Shown here: piece by piece, positions 1 to 12,000 of the stretch
Numbering within the stretch: the first letter of the stretch is position 1
How the letters are laid out: each line of letters opens with the position of its first letter
Origin: Symsagittifera roscoffensis
Lineage: Eukaryota > Xenacoelomorpha > Acoela > Convolutidae
Assembly (NCBI RefSeq): GCF_963678635.1
Contig: NC_087063.1
Location: 22,450,701-22,514,700 of the forward strand
Direction of reading: 5' to 3'
DNA: 64,000 nt
The notes under the pieces: model-generated
What the model saw: only the letters and a program-made list of their open reading frames with translations
Databases searched by the model: none
Told to the model about the DNA's origin: nothing
Program-made: the position numbers and the translations under genes

Positions 1-1350
1 TCCTTCAGCTTCCGTGATGGGATGATTTTTTATGATTTCTTTGAAAAAAAAATTAAAAAATTTAGATTTAAAAAAACTTCACCACACTTGAAACTAGCAA
101 CCCTATGATGATGGAGTGCGGTCAAGGTACTTCCAGAGGTTGCAAATTTTGCCTCTTAATATCGGTGCTTTAATCACTTCAGCTTCCGAGATGTGATGAT
201 TTCTTATGATTTCTTTGAAAAAAAAAATTAGAACATTTAGATTTAAAAAACTTCACCTCACTTGAAATGAGCTACCTTATGGTGTTAAGTTGCTGTCAGG
301 GTACTTTCAGAGTTGCAAATTTTGTGTTTAAATTTTTCATGCTCCAATCCTTTTGACTACCGAGATCCTTTTTGATCCTTTTTTTACTTAATGATTCTTT
401 TTAACAAAGTTTCCTAAAACAAAAAAAAAGTTGACAAAAAAATCGAAAGTCAAAAAAATTGCAGTAAAAATGAAAGTAGCAACCCTATGTTAGTGTTCTC
501 TCTGATCCTTATAGTTTCTGATCCTTATAGTTTCCATGATCTGACGTTTTTTTATGATGTTTTGAAAATTGTTTTGAAGTTTTCAGATTTGAAAAACCTC
601 GCCAACTTGAAATTAGCAACCCTATGGTGGGGTGCTGCCAGGATACTATATGGGTTTGCAAATCTTGACTCAAATAATGACTGCTCAAATCATTCTAGAT
701 TCCGAGATTTGATGTTTCCTAAGATTTTCTGTGGTTTTCTAACAATTTTCCAAAAGTTCACAACAATTAATATCAGCAACCCTTTGGTCGGGTGCTGCCT
801 GCCTTTTTTCAGGAGATGCAAATCTTGCCCACAATTATGTATTCTCAAAGGTTTTGATTTTCTGAGAAGTGACGTTTTTATGATTTGCTTTAAAGTTTTT
901 AAAAGATTTGCATTTGAAAACTTATCAAAACTCCAAATTAGCAACCCTCTTGTGGGATGGTGTTAGAATTTTTCCAGTTGCGAAATTGGCCTCCAAATAT
1001 AAATAACCAAATCATTTTTGTTGGCCAGATTTGATAGTTTTTTCTTCGTAAAAAACTTTTCAAAATTAACACTTGAATTTTTTCAAAAATCTTAGATCGC
1101 AAAAACATAATAAAATTTCTTTAAGAAAATTCTTTAAAGTTTTCTTAATTTCTATATACTCTATAGTTGGTTACTGTTACAGTAATCTCAGAGATTGCAT
1201 TTTGCACTCCTTTATGGCTACTAAAAACTGTTCATCTTCCGAGATATGACTTTTATAAGGTTTTTCACTTAAAGAATTAAATTTTTCACAAAACTTAATT
1301 TTAAAAAACTGCACTAAATTTGAAATTCGCAATCCTACATTTGGGTGCTT
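1..1350. repeat. Degenerate tandem array, unit about 160-170 bp, cut by window edge
   Basis: The phrase AGCAACCCTATGGTGGGG recurs with variation near 98, 267, 478, 614, 774, 938 and 1327. The sections between share TTCCGAGATNTGATGATTTTT, GATTTGAAAAACTTCAC and AGGTTGCAAATNTTG. Spacing is mostly 160-170 bp, with one longer and one shorter step. It looks like an old satellite or minisatellite. The open frame at 487-966 is just this repeat read through. Confidence 0.8.
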
Positions 1351-2945
1351 TCAGGGTCTGTTTTTAAATGCATCGCTTGATTGGCATGATTAGATGAATT
1401 GACTATTAGCCATTCCTTTTTGGGTACAAAATTTTCATAATCTGAATTGCTTGCTGAAAAAAACTTGACTACTATAGGGTACAAAAATTCACAAGATTTT
1501 AAGTTTGCGTCTTTCGTAGTTGCTTTTTCCTGAGACCTATCTATCATACTTTCATAATTGTACCCCAGTTCACTCTAAAATACTTTTAAAATATTTTGAA
1601 GTTTCATCGATGTCTGCAAGCCGATTGATTAATGCAAATGTGCTTGCTAGTGTATTCCAATTGATGTACACTTCAAAAAAAAATATCGGTTTTTGCGAAC
1701 TACATTTTTCTTTAAAATCTTTTTTCTTGTTTTTTTTCTTCAAAACTTACATAATTGAAATAGAAGTTTGGCTGTTATTTTTGGCTAGATTTAATTTTAA
1801 AAATGTCAATCATAACCTGTTCTTGAATTCAAAAAGCTTTAAAGCAATCGAATTTTTCTTTGAAACTTTCAGGTCAGTTTTTTTTTCTGTTCTGCGTTTT
1901 TGACTATTTTGTTACTTTCTGTTGGCTATGTGTTATGTTTGATATTTTAACAAAAAGCGGATTTTAGTGTAATACTAGGAAGCAATTTTTCTCCCAACAC
2001 AAGTCGCAAAGAAAAGTGCTCATTTGGTGGACTTTTTGGTATATTTCCAACCATAGGCGTTTTAATAGTATCTGTTGCTGCTTTATTGTTGCTAGTGTTA
2101 GCTTAATCCAAGCGACCGTGGGGCAGATGTGGGGCCTTGAGACTCCTTATCTACAGGTCGGAATATCAATTTCGGAACATTGAATCAATTTTTTTCGTGG
2201 TACTTAAACTGCATTTCATTAGTAACTGTAGCTTGTTTGTTGGCAGCTAGTGTTAGTAATTTTCTTAGCGAATTGTGATGCATATGCGATGATATGAGAC
2301 TCTAATATCCAGGTCGGAGGTTTAATTCCGGTCTACAGCGAAAGTTTTATTTTTTAAGGCTGACATTTACCTTTTTTTATGTCACTCTGTTTTTGTCTTT
2401 TTAATGGTAATTCTGCGTCGCAAAAGGTCCGAAACATCCTTTTCTCTCTTTGTAAATCTTTATTTGAGAAATAAGGTCTTCACGACTAAGCAATGCTTAT
2501 TCGATTATCTATCGTTCGACTAGTAATTTGTTTCGTGAACACTTATCAGAGAGTGCGTTTGCCTTCGTTTTTACTTCAATTTTTGCAGTTGAGATATATT
2601 GAAACTTGAGGCAATGAACCCAATGAATCCAATAGAACCTGCGCAGAAGTTCATTCTCACGTAGAAACTCATATAACAAAAGCAAAGGAAGAATTGGGAT
2701 TTTTAGGCATCTGAAAATATAGAATGTCTGAGATCAAAAATTTCAACCGCAACCTATATGATGTTTTTATTTGAATTAGCCTCAACCGTGATAATACTTT
2801 TCTGTGCAAAATCTGTCAGATTCATATCGTCATTTTTCAGGATAGTATGGTAAACTAGATACGACGGGGAGTATCAGCAGGATGAAACGTCAAACTTTTT
2901 ACCTATCAGTTTTGCAGATTTTTAAACCTGAATAATACCTATTTT
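1351..2945. other. AT-rich spacer with two tRNA-like modules
   Basis: No gene recognised. Two diverged tRNA-like segments occur at about 2113-2175 and 2280-2335, each with a box-A-like and a weak box-B-like part and the word CAGGTCGGA. Their surroundings resemble decayed type A repeats. Confidence 0.45.
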
Positions 2946-3280
2946 TACACTTGCGAGCGTAGTGTATTTGAACGAACCTTCTGTTTTTTCTAGTCTAACT
3001 CGCAACTAAAATTACTATAAAGTGTTCATTTATTTGGTGGCAATTTTGCTATAATCACGATCTGTAGCATTCGAATTTTCATAGAATCTGTTCTCTGCTT
3101 TTTCTGGCTAGTTTTTGTGACTTTTTAAGCGTCCGTGGTTAGTGCGTGAGAATAGAAATTTCCGGGTCGAAGGGCGAATCCGAGACGTTGCCGAATTTCA
3201 CTATTTCGAGGCTTATTTCATTTTTTTAATGCACTTTATGTGGTGTTCTCGTTAGTGTTTCCGAAGCGCAGTTTTGTCAG
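2946..3280 (+). repeat. Type A hairpin/tRNA-like repeat, short complete copy
   Basis: Starts ACACTTGCGAGCGTAGTGTA, has the tRNA-like module at about 3131-3195 (GTCCGTGGTTAGTGCG ... GGGCGAATCCGAG), then CGAGGCTTATTTC and ends at the type A terminal GTTTCCGAAGCGCAG. Other type A copies: about 21520-22830, 27846-28200 (5' part), 30840-31075, 41245-42075 and 53515-55500. Confidence 0.7.
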
Positions 3281-3435
3281 TGTAAAAAAATAAGAAATCA
3301 GATAAGCAAGAGTTGTCAACTCGGAAACTTTTTTTTTCTCCACATCTGCAACTCATCTGACAGAATCACTGCAGTTTTTTCAACCCTGTTATTTTGTGAA
3401 CAACAGGCTTAAGAAGTGCATATTTGCAGTCTATT

Positions 3436-4520
3436 TACCCTTGTGCTAAGCAAGGGTATTGCAATCGCATACTTGATTTTTTCCCGTAAATAACTTTGTT
3501 CACAGAGTGGTCAAAAATAGAAATAGTAAAGTTAGGTTCAGCTCATTATGAATTCAAATTTCTTCGCGTCTCCGGCACACTTGGCCTCTAGGTGACTAAT
3601 GCATCTCTGACGGCGAAGGCCCTGGGTTTGCATCTGAAAGGACTTGTTTTTTTTTTCAAACGGGAAATAGTCCGTTTCAAAAACATTGTTGGCTTATTAT
3701 TGTCTGCTTATGTTTTGTCGGCTTAGTTGCCATATTGTAGTAACGTTTTTTTTGAGAGTAATGAACATAATGAGTACTCTTATATAGGTCTCGCTGATTT
3801 TTTTTGTTTTTCGGGAAAAAGTCCTAAAATTTGTTCACGCTCATTTTTGATTTTTCAGTGCATTTCTATTGTTCAAAGGAAGGCAAAATCCACTTTTGAA
3901 TAGCAAAATTGTATAGATCACGAAAAACGTGATCGACTTCTAATTTTGAAAATGGAAACTATTTATCAGATTTCCCAGCGAAACAAAAGTTTTACCTATT
4001 TATCGAGTTTTCTGAAATTGGGCTAATTTTAACAAAAAAGTGTCCTTAATAAATTGTTCTACAAATTCAATGAGCTTTAAGGCCATCTAATTTTTTATTC
4101 GAAATTTCAAAAATGACCTATGTTATATCGGCGTATTGAACTTATATTGCGTGTTTCGACGAGCGAAAAAAGTTTGTCTGTGTTTGAGGGTGAGGGGGAC
4201 TTAAAAAATTCTTAGTAGTCTTAAATTTTTTTCTTTTTTTTGGGCTTATATGTTTTAGCCTATATTTTATTGGCTTAGTTGGTATCATTTTGTTTCATTT
4301 GGCAAGCAAATAAATTTTTTTAATTGTTTATGTGTTTTGAGGGCTATTAACTTTTCATAAGTCTTAAGTTTTGTTGATTTTTTTTTTGGCTGGGTGCATT
4401 ATCTTTCGATGCTTATTTCACTTGCTATTGTCTTGGCATGTTTTTGTTTCAAAACGTCTTATTCTTTTGGTAGATTCAATTGTTTCTCCTGTTTTGTATC
4501 GCAAGTGGTGCGAAGCTCAG
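3436..4520 (+). repeat. Type C hairpin/tRNA-like repeat
   Basis: Begins with hairpin TACCCTTGTGCTAAGCAAGGGTA (stem split by a 4-5 nt loop) followed by the type C phrase CCCGTAAATAACTTTG. A tRNA-like module is at about 3578-3640 and the 3' region carries GCAAGTGGTGCGAAGCTC near 4500, where the second hairpin arm is decayed. An AAAGAGTAATGA-type MITE fragment starts inside at about 3755. Confidence 0.68.
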
Positions 4521-5953
4521 AATCGACGCTGTTGAATTTTGCTGCTTTCTGCGTTGTTAATATATTTTTTCTCCGTTTTTGTTTAACTTTTTTTTAAACC
4601 TTTTATTTGGCCTAAAGGGTTTATGATCTTACTATATTGGCTCAGTTAGACTCATATTGCGTCGTTTGATAGGCAAAGTTTCTTTGAATGGTTTTCGACC
4701 AGTCCAAGCATTACTGGTTTTCGACAATGTTTTAATTATCAACTGCAAACTATATATAAAATGATCTTATATTCTTAATATTTCAAAATAATAATAAAAA
4801 AAGAATATGAGATACATTTGTATCGCAATGTGTATGGCTATCACAAATGGTCTTTTAAAACCATATTGCTCCTTTTCTTATTGTTTGCTATAAGTTCCTT
4901 TCTTATATTTTGGTATGAATCTCCTTCGGCTTGATATCCGCCGCCCACCTGAGAGGTTACCAGACAAAAATTATGTACCATAAAAGTCAAACTTCGCAAT
5001 TCTCAACCCTAGAAATTGTTCAGAACTTTTTCCATTATACCAATGTCTCAATTGTATGACTTGACTTCTCAATTTATGTTCTAACTAAAATAATTGTTCC
5101 GGCCACTCATAATGGGGAGAAACTTTGTCTTCGGATGTGTTTTGTTATTTCATTTTTTCTCTCAATAAAAGATACCCGACAAAGTCATCGGAATGCGTTG
5201 TATGATATATCAACTTGAAGCCCGTGTAGGCGGAATTCGAATGACTTTTTAAAATTTCCAAAGCGTTTTCCTAGTGTGGAGAAAAATTTCGCGCGCTAAT
5301 TTCGAGCGAATAAAGCAAGCAAAGCAATTCGGTCTTATAAAAAAGTTTCTATTCAAAAACTGAAAAACTTTAGTGAAAAAAGTATAACGAAAAAGTTTTG
5401 GAATCTTCATTTTGCGCTTTTTTGAAGAGAAACTGAAAAAATTTTAGAACGTTTTTCTGATTTTTTTTTCATTTTGTGTTATACGTTTTTGGAAGCCATC
5501 TTTTGTCGTTTTTGGTTATTTCGCTAAAGTTTTATCCATTTGAATAGTTTTCTCATCGCACCAACGACACTAATGAATATGTTCGGAACATTTTGTGCTA
5601 CTTGCAAATCAACTGGCTATCCTTGTTTCATTTCTAAAAATCGTCATCAGGTCTTTGCAGGTGTTGTTTTCAGTGTGAATAGTTTTCATTTACGCAGAAT
5701 CAGCTCATTATTAAAACCTATGATACGAATTTTTTGTGTAACTGGCATTATTTTGTGTTATTTTATACAGCCGCAAAATGGGGACATGAAAAGGTTGTGA
5801 ATATGCAGCCAGAAGTCAGTGATCACATCTCTTTTTTGCCGACAACATTTTCACTTTTTGGAGTTCAAGCTTCATCTTGAGTATCGAAAGCTTGAAAAAT
5901 AGTGCTGCAGAAAAAAAACCGGTTCAAAATTATTATTTGCTCATGTTGTTTAG
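4521..5953. other. AT-rich stretch with one type E repeat, no gene seen
   Basis: From about 5100 to 5650 is a type E repeat (words ATGGGGAGAAACTTTG, TGATATATCA, TGTGCTACTTGCAAATCAAC, GGCTATCCTTGTTT) shared with about 15770-16380 and, partly, 57690-57975 (minus) and 58900-59130. I looked for upstream RALGAPA exons here and found none. Confidence 0.5.
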
Positions 5954-6076
5954 AAAACAGTGAAGTTTCTGACCACCAAAATTCTGTCTCCGACCGTATT
6001 TGGAATCGACTACGCTACAATTGAAGATGCTTTGAGTCCTGCTACTAGCAGTGATCCCAAACGAGCGAGCAAAAAG
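5954..6076 (+). CDS. RALGAPA: RALGAPA exon 1 of window
   Basis: Encodes 41 codons (KTVKFLTTKILSPTVFGI...) matching the vertebrate stretch around [22 protein letters not shown], the end of the N-terminal helical region. It ends in a basic run, as the vertebrate protein does. Acceptor TTTAG at 5953 and donor AAAAAG|gtaaac; phase 0 to 0. A second possible acceptor lies 7 nt further in (cag at 5958-5960). I found no earlier exon in 1-5953. Confidence 0.85.
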
Positions 6077-9000
6077 GTAAACACAGTGTCATTGCCAGCC
6101 CCTTTGTCACGATTCAAGTTTGGTAGTTAATGATAATTTGTCTCACGCGACTTATCATTGACAAGAAAAAGGTGAATATTCGTCGTAATAGAAAAAAATG
6201 ACACTTCTCAAAAGAAATATTGACATTTGATCGCAACCCCATTTAATCAAGTCTTGTTAATTGGTACGGTAAAAATTTCATATCGAAGAGTTCTCAACCT
6301 ATTAGGTCATATTCGTTTGATTGCTCTGCAGTGCTTAATTTTTATTTCGAAATCTCCGACTAAATTTCATTGCTATGAACTGTCCATTTTAAAAATGCTA
6401 CTAATTTTCGCCTCAAGTGGCTTAATCATACCTACAATCATTACGCTTGCGATTAGCAAGCGTTATCAAACTGGAATAAAGACTTTTTTTGGGTTAATAA
6501 CTTGTTTAACATCTCAAAAATTTCTGCTCTTCTCATTTATTTCAGCAGAGAAGCAACTAAGGTTTTGGGCAAAAACCAATTTTTGAAACCCCATTTTTTG
6601 TGCCGCATCAATATAGCAAAGTGTTTAAATATCAAACATACCTCAAGCTTTAGCTGGGTCACTAGTTGTTTTTTTTATTTAGACATACGAAAATTTTGGT
6701 TCACCTATTTTTTTTTCAAATTTCAATTTCTTAAAATATTTATGTTTACTTGCATGTTGTGGGAAGCTCCGTTTTTTTCACCTGTGTCATAAATCTATCT
6801 AATAATTCTTAGAAATTTTTTTGGGTATAAAAATTTTTGGAAAAGCAGTGGCTGCGGACTTAGCTTATTATAATAGAAAATCTGGGTATAATCGTGGACT
6901 TAGCTTATTATAATAGAATCTGGGTTTTATCGTGTAAGGAAAATTTCTGATTAATGCAATAGTTTTAATTGCATTCTTCATGATTCCTTGAAGTCCAAAA
7001 ATGCTTCTCAGAATTTGCTTTTGAAAGGTTTGATCGAAGATGCGCTGTGCTTCTTTCGATGTCCCCTAAAAGATGCGCTGCACTACTAAATAACAAAATT
7101 GTTCAGGTCAGCACCATGTCTGCAATCAGAATAGGATCAACTAGATGGACCCCCACAAACATCCACCCAAATTCAGAGTCCCAACTCACCCATTCTGGAC
7201 AGGTTCCTAATTACCCAACGGCTGCAAATCCGAGCGGAACGAAACCGAAGGCAAATGTTTTGAATCAGAGCGATTCTTCGAATGCTTTCGCGGAATCGTT
7301 CACGACTCAGACGCTCTCGGCGATGTTGCGGAAACCAGCTATGACTGGGATACATAATGGCCAGAGTCGAGCAATGTCTGGAAGGCCGAGGTCTCTTTAC
7401 TTGACGGACAATGCGAAGAATAAGTCGAGTCGCGGAAGTAAAAACTATCGAAGTTCGTTTTTATTTGCATTTGATAAATTAAAACGTATGCGTTTTCTTG
7501 GAAAACTAGAGTTGATAATGTTTAGGGAAAACTGGAGCTGTCAATAGTAATTTGTACTCATCGAGATCTGAGACGTGTATCTACACCGCCTCCAACGAAG
7601 GTTTGTTAGTTTATTGTTTTTACATATATGAAAGGTGAGCAAAAAGATGTTTATCGGTTTTGAAATGACTGTCTGAACGTATTTTGTATGGTTTCTGGTC
7701 GCAAAAGCATGGTCCAAAAACCAGCGGACAGTTTTCCAAATTTTTAGAGACATTTTTAATTTTTTTGGACGCCTGCCTTACACGTCTTGTTGTTTTTACA
7801 ACTCGCTAGGGTAATTAAACTTTGAATAACTCAGTATAAAGACATTCCTTATCAATTTTTGTCCCAAAGAGTTCCTTATGTATGTTCGGAGGCCACCTGT
7901 TACATTCGAGGTAAATCTTATCGGATCAACAATTTTTTCGCATGCCCTTGATTGCTTATGATGCGGAGTTTGTTGTTGTTGCAAAATTTAGGTATATTAA
8001 AATACATCTGTGAAGTAGTTATATTGCCATTTTCTTATAAATCTAGGCTAAAAATCGTTTAAATATTAAGGTGAATTACGCAGTAATTTCTTATTCTGAT
8101 TAACGAGTTGAAAACTTATGCACGGCGAGCTGTTGCATAATTCAATTGTTTATTACTCTTGCGATTCGGATACAAAGACTTTTTTCACATAAACAACTTT
8201 GTCCACAGGATCGTCCTTTCTAGAGGATCTTTCATCTGACATGCTCAATTTTTTGAAAGTTCAAATAAAAGTACTATCACTTAGCTGGCTATCAGTTCAA
8301 CCCCGTTTCAGGTTGTTGATTATCTTTAAAAATTATCCTTTTTTTTTCGGGTTCCTGGTTTTCGTCATAGTTCCTGTCGGTTTAATTTCCTTTTTTAATC
8401 CCCATTGTTTATCTGGTAGGGTTTTTAGTGTTTTACCCAATTTAAACAGTTTTTACTAAAATTGAAATTTCACGAATTTATAAATTTACTATGTCTGATT
8501 TTAAGTTTTTTTCGATTTTTTTTTCTCGTTTTTTTTACCCTTGCGATAAGCAAGGGTATTACAATCGGGTACTAGACTTTTTTCCCGTAAATAACTTTTT
8601 CCAGAGGATCTTCACTTCTTCTGGAAGATCTTCTTTTTACAAGATCTTTCATCTTCCAAATTTAAATAAAAGTACTATCACTTAAGTAGTAATTAGTTCA
8701 AGCCCGTTTCAGGTTGTAATTATCTATTTGAAAAAAAAAATTCTTTATTTTTTCGGGTTTGTGGTTTTCGTCCTAGTTTCTGTCGGTTCATTCTCCGTTT
8801 TTTAAGCGCAGTTTTTTTATCTGTTAGAATTTTTATTGGTTTACTTTTTAAAGCATGGCTTTTGTTCCAATTTAAACAGTTATTACTATAACTGAATTTC
8901 AAAAATATGTAAAGCTACCATAGTTTTTTTTTCATTTTTTTTTCGTTTTTTTTAATGCTGAAACAGTTTCAGGTTATGTTATATCGACTTAGTCAACTTA

Positions 9001-12000
9001 TTTTGCGTAATTTCGAGGGGAAAATTTATCCGTATAGGATTATGTGTTTCAATTGGATGGGTCGTAAACACTTGATTTTATGGAATTTTTTTATGACATT
9101 TTTGTTTTCGGCTCAACAGGTTTCGACCCAAAGTTTCTTGCCTTTCTACTTTTTAAGGGCTGTTAATGAACTTTGTCCGATACAAATATGAAGTTTATGT
9201 TGCTGTAATTCTTTTGTCAAGTTATTTTTTCAAGTAATTTTTCTAACATATTTTTTTTTGATTTCTGTCTTTTTTTATCATTCACTATTTGGTAGCGCAA
9301 TTGCAATGCGTTTTCTGCATCGCAAGTGTTGCGAAGCTCCGCTTCACCTCTCTGTCAAATCTAATATTGTTATCAGAATCAGCGCTTCATTCAGTTTTCA
9401 GCTTTTTTCGATAGACTATACAAATACAAAGTGCAGTCTCCATATTTTCAGACTCCTTCACGAAGACGATAGACAGTGTTGGCAAATCATCCCACGCTCT
9501 AATTGATAAGAAGAACAAGAGAAAGCGAGACAGAGGCTCCACTTCCAAACTGGACACTGTGGGTTTACTTCAACAGGATCATAATGAGGATGATTCAGAT
9601 ACGGAATCTGGAAATGCATTTGACGTGTCATTCAATAATGACAACTTTACCGAAGAGATGATGCGAAAAGGTAGATACGTCTTGGTTACTTAAAAATCGC
9701 ACTTGTGATCGCAGTTCACCTCATATGAAAACTGTTATTCGATGTGAAAATTGAAACTAAATTGCGCTTGACTCCTAGATTCAAAACTTAATTGATTTCT
9801 TTGCAGGTATAATTGTCAATGTACACGACGCAACCCCGGTTGCGCACGATCATAACCAGGACACCATCTCAACAACATCCTCACACGACAATCAAATGGC
9901 ATGGCTTCAGACAACAACTGACGCTTTGCGGCAAGTGAACATGCAGCAGAACTTCTTCTCGGGAGATTTACCTCCGAACTCGGAACCACCAATAAATCGA
10001 CACTTTAGTTCTCCTTCCAGATCTAGAGTGGCGTCAACTTCTTCACACACGATGGGAGGAGCAGTGGTACAGAGGCGCCAGAGGGTGGGAGAAGATGCGG
10101 TAAAGCCGAGACCTCAATCAGTGTTCGAAATGGGAAGCTGTCGGAAGGTCCTGGAGATGTCGCATTCGGTGACTGGAGATGGAAATCAGTTTGGTAACAG
10201 AGAAAAGACTCCAGTTGGATTAAGTAAGTATTGGATGAATTTCGTTGTTGAAATTTTCTTATAACACTTGCGAGAGCCAGCGTCTTAATCGGAAACTAAT
10301 CTTAATCGGAAACATAGTGCAGACTCTTTTATAGGTCGCGATGATTTTTTTGTTTTTTGTTCAGGCTTAAATTTACGTTTTTGAGGTTTGACTTTTGATT
10401 TCTTTTGAAGTTCTTGTCATTTATTTTGCTAAAAGGAAGGCAAACTCCACTATCAAACAGCAGGAGTGCTAAGTTCACGAAAAACGTTATTGACTTTTAG
10501 TTTCGAAAGTGGATTTAATTTTCAGATTTACCAGCGGGATAAAAAAAATTGCATGTCGATCCAGTTTTCTCAAAAAAGTGTCAACCTTAAGTCGTTCTAA
10601 ATTGCTTAGTTTTTGAACCCAAAAAATTTCCAGGTTTGTTCCGACTTGGTCTGGAAGTAGCGCGGTCACTTAGGCGTGGTTTTCAAATCTCGGCAGGACC
10701 TTGTTTTGTTCTGTATGTATGGAATTGAAATTTTTCCGGTAAAGTTTGAGTGGTTGGACTTCCGTTTGTCTGCTCAGGTGTTGTCAGCCGAGTTGGCACA
10801 AAACGGTTTTTTTTACTGTAAGCTGGTATCATGGTAGTTGCAGTGCAAGTTTTGTTCATTATAGTTTCAAGGGGGACTTAAATATTTTTAAAACTTTGTT
10901 GGCTCAGCTGGTTTCGCTCAAAGATCGTTGGCTTTGTTTTCGCTTCTCGAGTTTTGAACCGTTGCTTATTCAAATTTCAAATGTATTGATTGGCATTTTT
11001 ACCTGGAGTTCCTGTTTGATGGAAAAGTATGGGTTTATGTTTTAGATTGCTCCGACCATTGAAAATGGGTACGAACTTTTTATTTGGGTGTTTGTATTTG
11101 TATCAACCCAAATCTAATATTACGAATTTAATCGAAATAAAACGTTATTGAAAGACTATCTGCCTAAGTTGCTACGTCCAATTTATTTTAAGAAAAAAGT
11201 TGGGGCCTTGAAAAACTCAATGTTTTGAAAGTTTAACCGTTTTTTCGAAAATTTTTGGTTTTTCTCGAAAACTATTCAGCCATTTCTTGGGTGAATTGAT
11301 TAATCGAAAACTGTTTTTTTTGGAATTTTTGTCTGCTGAAGCGGCCACGGCCTTCTTTCTACCGAAAAATTATAGATATTGGAATTTTGATCGTTTTTAG
11401 AAAATTTTGACTTTTAAAAACAATCCTTTTAAATCTGAGATGAAGGGTTCGGTTCGATCGAAAGAACCGGTTGCAAAAAATTCTCCTGCAGAAGTGGTGA
11501 CCCCCTAAGTTTGTTGCTAGAAAATGTGATGTCTCATATACCTTAGTAAAGAAACAATTAAGGTTGTGGGCAAATCAAATTTTTGAAATTACTCAATTCA
11601 TCCTGCGTCAGGGTCCCTAGTTTTATTTTATCGAGATAAAGTAATATTTTGGTTCATCTATTTTAAGTATTTTTCATTTTTTTTGTTTACGTTTGTTGTA
11701 TCGCAAGTGGTGCGAAGCTCCGCTTCGCCTGTGTGTAATTATTCAGTTTTCTGTTTTTGTTTCAGCTCAATTACGCAAACGAGCATGTGTTCCCTTTTTC
11801 TTTACCAAGATCGTCAAATTTTGTGCGAATTCTTAGCGTAAGCTAAGCAAAAATTGTACGTGAATATAGCTACAACTGCTAGTTCAAAGCTGTTGTTTGC
11901 TGCTGTGTATCTAAGAAAACACATATAAGTGAAAGTATTGGATTGCAAAAAGCCATGACTAAGTAGCTAAGTTAATGTTTTTGTACCTTATTCTTTCTGC

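Noticed and set aside
487-966. 159-codon open frame
   Set aside because: It is the left-edge tandem repeat read through; the repeated NPLVG peptide reflects DNA repeat units, not a protein.
7566-7600. Possible small RALGAPA exon (NLRRVSTPPPTK)
   Set aside because: Attractive peptide, but it would end in phase 0 while exon 9452 needs phase 1, and the direct join 7437 to 9452 is in phase.
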